From contig JAQVLH010000034.1 in the NCBI GenBank assembly GCA_028704265.1, positions 1 through 9,499 of the forward strand: 9,499 nucleotides of DNA, written 5' to 3'. The first letter of the stretch is position 1, and each line of letters starts with the position of its first letter. The notes under the pieces were generated by a model. It saw only the letters and a program-made list of their open reading frames with translations, had not been told where the DNA came from and made no database searches. Source of the stretch: Candidatus Nanoarchaeia archaeon. GTDB lineage: Archaea > Nanobdellota > Nanobdellia > Tiddalikarchaeales > Tiddalikarchaeaceae. This document shows, piece after piece, positions 1 to 6,030 of this stretch. The position numbers were made by a program, and so were the translations under genes.

Positions 1-218
1 CATAATCCACTATTAATATCAATAACTGATGAGCATAAAGAATCATATACTCCATCAAATATTCCTCCACCTAAACCTGCCAATCCTTCCTCTTGATATA
101 ACTCCTTAGGATAACATGAGGATGAATTGTTAATTGAGCTAACTAATGAATACATAATCACTATTAAAAAAACACCCATTAAAATCATAAAAACTTTATA
201 AATCATATCAGTAATCAT
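1..218 (-). CDS. N-terminally anchored surface protein, partial (C-terminus beyond window edge)
   Basis: I translated this by hand from the ATG at 218: about 72 residues remain open to the window edge, so the C-terminus is missing. It begins MITDMIYKVFMILMGVFLIV, a short polar N-terminus followed by a hydrophobic helix (about residues 7-28). A polar region follows with Asn/Ser, a glycine-rich patch (GLAGLGGG) and two cysteines. The architecture resembles the other anchored proteins of this cluster: one N-terminal membrane helix and a presumed outside domain with cysteines. The start is supported by GGTGAT six bases upstream. It lies on the same strand as the pilus-like cluster but 104 nt beyond it, so it may be an additional cluster gene or begin a new transcript. 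I do not recognise a family; the function is unknown. Confidence 0.7.
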   Translation of the reverse strand, partial: MITDMIYKVFMILMGVFLIVIMYSLVSSINNSSSCYPKELYQEEGLAGLGGGIFDGVYDSLCSSVIDINSGL

Positions 219-224
219 TTAAAA

Positions 225-230
225 ATCACC
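225..230 (-). promoter_or_regulatory. Ribosome-binding site GGTGAT
   Basis: Read on the minus strand, AGGTGAT sits six bases before the ATG at 218. It matches the archaeal anti-Shine-Dalgarno very well. It fixes the start of the partial gene at the left edge and implies a leadered transcript there. Confidence 0.75.
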
Positions 231-263
231 TAAAAAAACAGAAATAACTTTTTTATTAATCAT

Positions 264-276
264 AAGTTTAAAAAAT
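264..276 (-). promoter_or_regulatory. Possible TATA box for the left-edge gene
   Basis: On the minus strand this reads ATTTTTTAAACTT, with TTTAAA at its centre. A start point about 26 nt downstream would give a leader of roughly 25 nt that includes the GGTGAT ribosome-binding site. The region is so AT-rich that chance matches are common, so this is only a candidate. The alternative is read-through from the upstream cluster. Confidence 0.3.
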
Positions 277-288
277 AGTTCTGAGTTT

Positions 289-295
289 AAAAAAA
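289..295 (-). terminator. Possible poly-T terminator after the cysteine-rich gene
   Basis: A run of seven T on the minus strand begins about 28 nt after the stop codon at 323. Archaeal terminators are often simple T-runs without a stem. With the separate ribosome-binding site and TATA-like element further on, it may divide the cluster from the left-edge gene. Evidence is weak given the local AT richness. Confidence 0.3.
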
Positions 296-322
296 TTATT
301 AATTATAAACTATTTAATTATT

Positions 323-1708
323 TCATTTGAATTCATTCCAAACACATTTAGCACAAGCATTACTTATACATTCAGCTGAGGATTTTAAGGAGCTGCATTT
401 AAGATTTGATATTGGCTTGCATGATTTTGGAGGAGGACCTATTCTTCCCCTTTCGCCTGTAATTACATTGCATAATGATGCAGAATCGCATTCCGGATTA
501 TCAATTGTAACGCAAGCGGATGGGTTTGAACAATCTAAATCACTATATTTACACAGTAAACATGAGAAGATTTCATCACCTGAACAATACCCATATTCGC
601 TTTTTGTTTCTTTATTTATTTGCGAATCATAAGATAAAACAACCATATCAATATGATTTTTTAAAGATAAAGTAATTGATGGAAATAATCGCGTTTGACT
701 TTCTGGAGAAATGAATAAATTCTCATCCCCTTCTAAAAGCCAGCTACTAAAATCAAAAAATCTTATATAAAATATTCCCTCATATAATCTAGTGCTATTA
801 AAAATTTCGCTAGAAGGATTGTTGTTTAATCCATTTGAAAAAATAGTAATTAACTCGCTACATTTTTTTTTGCAGGAATTATATTCATCATAATTATTTG
901 AAATTTCTTTGCAGTTTATAATACATGAATTATTCCAAGAATTTAAATAATCATTATTTAATCTCCAAGTATTCAATGCTCCTTCTTTTAATGAAAGGCA
1001 TTCAGAAAGAAGCACTGAACCAAATCTTACATTCTCTAATCCTTCGCTTAATAAAAATTTTTTTGAATTATCTTCTTTTCCATAATAAATTCCTTCAGTC
1101 ATTATTTTCCAATTCAAGTCTGATTGGTATTTTAAAGCATTGCATAATCTAAATGAGCTAATTTCAAAATAACTTACATCTTCTAATTCTTGTTCTGAAG
1201 TTATTCCTGCTTCATAATAAATACTTGGAAGCTCATCTTCCCCTTTTGATGAAATGATTGATTTGTTAAAGTATAATAATGAATAAATTTTCATTAAATC
1301 AGTATACTTATTTATATCATCTGATTTAAAAGTTATTTTTCCGCATAAATAACTAGCTTGCGGAAATAAAGGGTCTTTTGTTCCTGAACCAAACTTTTGC
1401 CAGCAAGAAGATATTTCATTGGCAATCATAGCATTTGGATCTAGCCTGCTCTCTTCATTAATATTTATTTCATTAGTTTGACAAATTAATGGAACAAGGG
1501 TAAAAATATCATATTTTGAACCCCCTATTAGTAATTTCCAAAAGCCTGAAAAAAAACCATTAATCATACCTCTTATGGTTGCTGATTGCTGGCACATAAC
1601 ATTATTTAAATAAGTCCCACCTAAATCATATATCGAAAAAAAAACACTAAACGAGCCCATTATAAAAAATACAAATAATATTATAGGAATTATTTCTTCA
1701 ATCTGCAT
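323..1708 (-). CDS. Single-pass, cysteine-rich secreted/surface protein (461 aa)
   Basis: Residues 1-6 are polar, residues 7-28 form one hydrophobic helix (PIILFVFFIMGSFSVFF), and the remaining ~430 residues are soluble and presumably outside the cell. I count 22 cysteines. A central pair of CxxxC motifs (C262, C266, C279, C283) would form a disulphide-stapled helical hairpin, and residues 375-455 hold 12 cysteines. N-glycosylation sequons occur at N148, N259 and N304. The N-terminus lacks the QxSxExxxL pilin motif, so this is better read as an anchored protein than a clear pilin. The start is supported by AAGGTG seven bases upstream, and the gene overlaps the preceding 51-aa gene by 11 nt. 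I recognise no family. Its position makes it a candidate accessory or tip/anchor part of the pilus-like system; that role is inference. Confidence 0.85.
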   Translation of the reverse strand: MQIEEIIPIILFVFFIMGSFSVFFSIYDLGGTYLNNVMCQQSATIRGMINGFFSGFWKLLIGGSKYDIFTLVPLICQTNEININEESRLDPNAMIANEISSCWQKFGSGTKDPLFPQASYLCGKITFKSDDINKYTDLMKIYSLLYFNKSIISSKGEDELPSIYYEAGITSEQELEDVSYFEISSFRLCNALKYQSDLNWKIMTEGIYYGKEDNSKKFLLSEGLENVRFGSVLLSECLSLKEGALNTWRLNNDYLNSWNNSCIINCKEISNNYDEYNSCKKKCSELITIFSNGLNNNPSSEIFNSTRLYEGIFYIRFFDFSSWLLEGDENLFISPESQTRLFPSITLSLKNHIDMVVLSYDSQINKETKSEYGYCSGDEIFSCLLCKYSDLDCSNPSACVTIDNPECDSASLCNVITGERGRIGPPPKSCKPISNLKCSSLKSSAECISNACAKCVWNEFK

Positions 1709-1853
1709 AGCTAAACACCTTCATTATAAAGTCAACCCTATCCAAGCCTATGAAATTTAATGTGTCTTCAAAGCCGAAAATTATCATTGAAAAAACAAGC
1801 AGAGCTATTAAAAATGACAAAAATATCAAAATGTATTTTATAGGCGCATTCAT
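1698..1853 (-). CDS. Small single-helix membrane protein (51 aa)
   Basis: I found this by reading the minus strand between two larger genes. It begins MNAPIKYILIFLSFLIALLV and ends VFSYAD before TGA. Residues 7-27 form one hydrophobic helix and the last ~24 residues are mixed polar/hydrophobic. The ATG overlaps the TGA of the LamG gene as ATATGA, and its last 11 nt overlap the next gene's start. A GGTG at 1863-1866 lies nine bases before the ATG. An in-frame ATG five codons upstream (1868) is possible but leaves the ribosome-binding site inside the gene. The overlaps on both sides and the ribosome-binding site argue that it is real. Its size and helix suggest a small pilus-associated or platform-associated peptide, but I recognise no family. 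Confidence 0.72.
   Translation of the reverse strand: MNAPIKYILIFLSFLIALLVFSMIIFGFEDTLNFIGLDRVDFIMKVFSYAD
1716..1721 (-). promoter_or_regulatory. Ribosome-binding site AAGGTG
   Basis: It lies inside the end of the 51-aa gene, seven bases before the ATG at 1708 of the cysteine-rich gene. It fixes that start and implies translational coupling. Confidence 0.65.
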
Positions 1854-3991
1854 ATGTTTAAGCACCATCCTATTTTTTTTTGGAATTCATTGTTTAACTC
1901 ATTCATTTCAATTTCATAAGAATTTATTTTAAATTTAAATAAATTATTATTATCATCATCATCGCATCTGTATACTTTTCCTGAATCAAAAAGATTAGTT
2001 TTTGAACCATCATTATTTATTGTATACAAATCCCTCAAGTCAAAAATTATATATGAAGTTTTTGATTTTGGAAAAATAAGTTTTTGGCCCAAAGAAACAT
2101 CAGTAAAAAACATAACAAATGTTGAATTTTCCTGGCGCAAAGATTTGTTTAAATAAAGAGGAGTTTCAACATTGTTTTTTATATAACTTAAATTAACTGT
2201 AAAACCTAAATCTTTTATGTGATTATTTGAAAACTCAAATTTAACTGCATAAGGGTTATATTCTGAATAATCTACAAATTCAAGCCTCCAGTCATAATTT
2301 ATGTCATATAAAAGTTTAACTTCAATGGGATTTAATGCCTTGTTAAAAATTTTTACATCATCTATTAATCCGTTAAAATATGTGCCAGATTCTAAATGAT
2401 ATCCTATTCTTGCGCCTGTTTCTCCGTCATAATAAATCTGGCCTTCTGCGTTTTTTGATGATTCAAGCAAGCCGTCAAAATATAATTTTAATGTTGAGCC
2501 ATCATAAGTGCAGACAATATTATGCCACTCATTATCCCCTACTGATGAAATGCTTATTACTGATTGAGAGACAGCTGATGAATCTAATCCTATGCTGCAT
2601 TGAGCTTTTGAATTAGTCCCATCGCCTGAGACACTCATTGCATAAGAAACCCATAAGCTTTTTTGCTTTTCAAAAATAAAATCCGAACTGTTTCCTGGAG
2701 TCTTAATCCACGCAGACAAGCTTAATATTTCCGGCTTTAAAAATTCAGAATCATCTATTTGAACATAGCTGTCTATTCCGTTAAATTTTATTGATTTGCC
2801 ATATTTTGCATCATCCGAAAAAACCGCTGTTGAAAATTCTATTAAACTGCAGAAGCCATAAGATCTGTAAAGGTTTGAAACTGGATTAGAAACCTGTGTT
2901 CTTATGAACAGATTCCTATATCCGCATCTTGTATTAGTATTTGAGCATGTTGAATAGCCTGTAGCGCTTAATATTCCATAAAAGCAATTTGGGACATAAT
3001 TATTAACCGTGCATTCAGTCCCTGTTATTTGATAATAACTTGCAAAATTACAAAAGGAAGCCCCCAAACAATAACCTGAAGTGAAATAACTGTATGTACT
3101 GGGAACATTTTGAAGGATATAACATTTTTGGCAAATATTATTTTCTCCTAAGCAGCTTGAATAATTTTGAAGAGCGCCCCTAATATTATTTATTGAATCG
3201 GTTGTTATCCCTCCTGAGCCTTCATTTAATGTAAAATGGGCAACTAAACTAGTTTCTAAATCAACTCCCAACCCCTGTATTAATTTTAAATCTTCAAAAT
3301 TTTCAGGCGCAAATTTTAAATAATTTTTAGTTGAATCAAAAGCAATTGGAATTTCTGAACATTCTGTTGAATTAGGATTAATTGGCACGCATATATTTTG
3401 AGATTTTACATCTAAAGGATCAAAAAAGCAAAAATCAACAGGCACCACATATTTATTATTTTCAAGATAGCCTTCTTTAAAAAAACTTGATAAAAATTCA
3501 ACTTCAATAATAATATTTGAATTACAATTCAAATATTTTCTCATTAGAGGATTAAAAGTGTAATTAAAAAAATAAGTGTCATATTTTATTAATTCATCAA
3601 TTATTGTTTCATTATAATAGTTTGAACAAAGATAAGAATCGTAAAACATGGAACAATTTAGCCAGGAAATTTTAACATTTATTGGAAAATCTATAAGTTT
3701 ATCATCAAATTCTCCTGAAGGCAAACCAGTTCTTGAAAAACTAAAATTTAATTGCATAGTCTCAGGATTAAATTTTATTTTAGATGGTGTTACACTAGTT
3801 GAACCTTCAGTATAAGCGTTCAAATATAAATAATCAAGAGAAACATTACTGTCCTGATAAATTGAAGTGTTAAAAAAATCTATTCCTGAACCTGCTCCAC
3901 TATTTATAAATAAAAATATTACTGAAGCAAGCATAAAGAACATTAAAAATCCTATTATAAAATCTTCAAAAGCTAATTGCGTTTTCTTCAT
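1850..3991 (-). CDS. Pilin-like protein with LamG (concanavalin-like) adhesin domain (713 aa)
   Basis: The N-terminus MKKTQLAFEDFIIGF runs into a hydrophobic helix (about residues 9-30). QLAFEDFII is a near match to the archaeal type IV pilin motif QxSxExxxL (S to A, L to I), with two lysines before it, so processing between T4 and Q5 is plausible. Residues ~31-245 are a beta-rich region with six cysteines. A LamG fold starts at LVAHFTLNEGSGG (249-261), is interrupted by a 10-cysteine insert (about 276-392), and resumes at YGKSIKFNGIDSYVQI, continuing through LSAWIK, WHNIVCTYDG, LKLYFDG and FNGLIDDVKIFNKAL to about 562. A further ~150-residue domain follows. There are 12 NxS/T sequons. The start is supported by GGTGAT nine bases upstream (4001-4006) and an ATGA overlap with the platform gene. 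LamG domains bind glycans or proteins, so a surface adhesin or appendage subunit is likely. It is far larger than ordinary pilins (about 100-200 aa). Confidence 0.85.
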   Translation of the reverse strand: MKKTQLAFEDFIIGFLMFFMLASVIFLFINSGAGSGIDFFNTSIYQDSNVSLDYLYLNAYTEGSTSVTPSKIKFNPETMQLNFSFSRTGLPSGEFDDKLIDFPINVKISWLNCSMFYDSYLCSNYYNETIIDELIKYDTYFFNYTFNPLMRKYLNCNSNIIIEVEFLSSFFKEGYLENNKYVVPVDFCFFDPLDVKSQNICVPINPNSTECSEIPIAFDSTKNYLKFAPENFEDLKLIQGLGVDLETSLVAHFTLNEGSGGITTDSINNIRGALQNYSSCLGENNICQKCYILQNVPSTYSYFTSGYCLGASFCNFASYYQITGTECTVNNYVPNCFYGILSATGYSTCSNTNTRCGYRNLFIRTQVSNPVSNLYRSYGFCSLIEFSTAVFSDDAKYGKSIKFNGIDSYVQIDDSEFLKPEILSLSAWIKTPGNSSDFIFEKQKSLWVSYAMSVSGDGTNSKAQCSIGLDSSAVSQSVISISSVGDNEWHNIVCTYDGSTLKLYFDGLLESSKNAEGQIYYDGETGARIGYHLESGTYFNGLIDDVKIFNKALNPIEVKLLYDINYDWRLEFVDYSEYNPYAVKFEFSNNHIKDLGFTVNLSYIKNNVETPLYLNKSLRQENSTFVMFFTDVSLGQKLIFPKSKTSYIIFDLRDLYTINNDGSKTNLFDSGKVYRCDDDDNNNLFKFKINSYEIEMNELNNEFQKKIGWCLNI
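1863..1866 (-). promoter_or_regulatory. Ribosome-binding site GGTG for the 51-aa gene
   Basis: It lies within the last codons of the LamG gene, nine bases before the ATG at 1853. It favours that ATG over the in-frame ATG at 1868. Confidence 0.5.
1943..1963. repeat. Short trinucleotide tract encoding Asp/Asn run
   Basis: On the plus strand this is ATT three times followed by ATC four times. On the coding strand it gives four GAT then three AAT codons (DDDDNNN, residues 677-683 of the LamG protein). It keeps the frame if units are gained or lost, so it may vary in length between strains. Confidence 0.6.
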
Positions 3992-6030
3992 TGCCCGACC
4001 ATCACCGCCACTCCTGCTAATCCTGTGAAAATTATTGTTGTAATTGATACCACAACCAAATATAATCCTATTGACATTATTAATGTTTTTGAAGCCTTAT
4101 TCATAAAATAAATCCAATCCCCTGCAAATTCAATCTTGTTGATTAAATAAACCATTAATAATACTACTATAATTAAGTAAACCCCAACTATTGGCTGAAA
4201 AGCCCATACTTCTATGCTTGTGCTCATATTCAAAAATCCAAGCACGAAATCGAGATTCATCCCTGTTGCTCCGCCTAATCCTGTTCCTGAGCCTGATATT
4301 TGGCTTAATTGCCCACTTAAATTATTAATTATCAAAAATATCATTGTTGACAAACCCACTACTACTCCAGTAATTAATGGAGCTATAAAATTTGCCTGAA
4401 ACCCAACACTACTAACTGTGTCGCTTAAAATATCGTTTATTCTTTCATTAATTGAATGAACAGATTTAGTGTATCTTCCAATATGAGCCATGCTTATACT
4501 TGCTGCATGAGTTGATTCCTCACTTGTTGATATTAAAATTCTCATAATACTGTGCACAAGCATTGAGGGGTAAAGTTTCATAGCTCCTTCATTTGGGTCA
4601 AAGATTGCATCCTTAATGCTTAATCCTAAATTTTTAATGTTACTTTCTATTGTTTCAAAAAAATCATGAATTGCACTAGATTTCATCTTCTCACCAGTCC
4701 TAACAATTGCAATCTCCAAAGGCTTTCCTTCACTTAATACATTACTTAAAATGTATGAAGCATTTGCAAACTCATTTTCTACACTGGCAATTTTGTTCCT
4801 GACTTTTGTTTTTTGAAAACTATTGAAATAAAAATAAAAAATCAATGCTAATGCTATTCCTATTATTATTGTTAAGCTTCCAAAAACATCACCCTGGCTT
4901 GGCGGCAATCCTTCAACGCTTAAAATATAAGAAATAAAAAAGAAAATAAATATGATTAGCACGATTATAGGAACAATAAAAACGCTTAAATAAACTTTTT
5001 TACCTTTATTCATTAAAAAAAACTTGTTTTTTGGAGGAACATCTGGATGCGAATCAACATTTGGTATGGCAAAACCTGTTGGCCTTTTTGATAATGCCGA
5101 ATTTATGCTAAAATATACTATTACTGGAAGTATTAAATCATAAAATATAAAAATCATATCTGTTGTTATTAAATCTGACAAAAACGCGCTTACCATTGGA
5201 AGCATTACTAATCCTAAAATTGGTAGAGTAATTCCTAAAAGACTTACTGCCTGAACTGGAGTCCTTAGACTGTTGGCATAAACAACCATTGAATCATAAG
5301 TATTACTAAGTATTGTATCAACTGCTATATCTAAAGTTTCATCCCTTTTTTTTTGATCAATTTGACTTAAAGCGCTCATAATTAATCCCATAGCTTCAGG
5401 AAAACCATTGCTTTCTTCTGTCCAATCAATCAAAAAATTATTCAAAGATTCATAAATATCCCTAAATCTTCTAGTTTGAATATCCCAAAGAATTTTCTTA
5501 AAATCATAGCCTAATTGACTTTGAAGATTATCTGCTGCAAATTTTATTGCAGCTTCTAAATTAGGAGTATGTCTCATAAAAGTAACAATATATAATATTG
5601 ATAATACCATTTCACTAGTTTCTTCCATTCTTTTTTTTTTTGAAAGCTTTTCAGGATAAGTACTTATATAAATATAGCCGTAAAATGAGACAGGTAAAAA
5701 CATCAATGTAACTAATGAGGTGGAAATTACTATTGCTAAAAGAGAAAATATTATTCCAAAAATTAAAATTATCATACTTAATCCTGAAACTTCTCCTGCA
5801 GTGACATTCAAATCAGCTAATCTTATATTATTCTCAAGTTTTTCTTCTTCTTTTTTTGTTAATTTCATGGAGAAAAATTTTCCGGCAGTCTTGCAGGCTT
5901 TTTCATACCAGCTTTTTCTTAATGCTTTTTCACTTTTAAAACTAGTAAATTCGTAACTATCATAATCAATGCTTTCTTGAGCTTCTTTTTTCAAATCCTC
6001 TCGTGTTAATTTAGATAATGCCTTTGCCAA
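3988..6030 (-). CDS. Type IV pilus/T2SS inner-membrane platform protein with two T2SF domains (680 aa, FlaJ/TadB-C-like)
   Basis: It would form the membrane base that couples the ATPase to subunit insertion. Residues 1-75 are charged and cytoplasmic. Two helices follow (about 82-122), then a first T2SF-like helical domain (about 135-245, around EMVLSILYIVTFMRHTPNLE), helices at about 260-315 and 346-402, and a second T2SF-like domain (about 415-545, around FANASYILSNVLSEGKPLE). Hydrophobic segments follow at about 547-570, 610-631 and 650-677. A double T2SF layout is typical of archaeal FlaJ-like platforms and corresponds to bacterial TadB plus TadC. The start codon is TTG, not ATG: GGTGA lies six bases upstream and no in-frame ATG exists for about 50 codons. 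It overlaps the ATPase gene by 20 nt and the LamG gene by 4 nt. The family call is firm; the substrate is inferred from the neighbours. Confidence 0.9.
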   Translation of the reverse strand: MAKALSKLTREDLKKEAQESIDYDSYEFTSFKSEKALRKSWYEKACKTAGKFFSMKLTKKEEEKLENNIRLADLNVTAGEVSGLSMIILIFGIIFSLLAIVISTSLVTLMFLPVSFYGYIYISTYPEKLSKKKRMEETSEMVLSILYIVTFMRHTPNLEAAIKFAADNLQSQLGYDFKKILWDIQTRRFRDIYESLNNFLIDWTEESNGFPEAMGLIMSALSQIDQKKRDETLDIAVDTILSNTYDSMVVYANSLRTPVQAVSLLGITLPILGLVMLPMVSAFLSDLITTDMIFIFYDLILPVIVYFSINSALSKRPTGFAIPNVDSHPDVPPKNKFFLMNKGKKVYLSVFIVPIIVLIIFIFFFISYILSVEGLPPSQGDVFGSLTIIIGIALALIFYFYFNSFQKTKVRNKIASVENEFANASYILSNVLSEGKPLEIAIVRTGEKMKSSAIHDFFETIESNIKNLGLSIKDAIFDPNEGAMKLYPSMLVHSIMRILISTSEESTHAASISMAHIGRYTKSVHSINERINDILSDTVSSVGFQANFIAPLITGVVVGLSTMIFLIINNLSGQLSQISGSGTGLGGATGMNLDFVLGFLNMSTSIEVWAFQPIVGVYLIIVVLLMVYLINKIEFAGDWIYFMNKASKTLIMSIGLYLVVVSITTIIFTGLAGVAVMVGQ
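5631..5641. repeat. Homopolymer of 11 T (A11 on coding strand) inside the platform gene
   Basis: The run encodes three lysines of the SKKKRM stretch after the second membrane helix. It is the longest single-base run in the window that I saw. Slippage there would shift the frame of the platform gene, and it is also a likely site for sequencing error. Confidence 0.7.

Noticed and set aside
327..632. 101-aa plus-strand open frame
   Set aside because: It lies wholly antisense to the cysteine-rich end of the 461-aa gene, has no ribosome-binding site or promoter at its start, and its composition is explained by the opposite strand.
1750..1932. 60-aa plus-strand frame opposite the 51-aa gene
   Set aside because: It looks partly hydrophobic, but no GGTG site or TATA box precedes it. 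The minus-strand 51-aa frame has a ribosome-binding site and overlaps with both neighbours.
5631..5641. Existing frameshift in the platform gene at the A11 run
   Set aside because: The frame continues intact across the run, with sensible helices and T2SF-like sequence on both sides.
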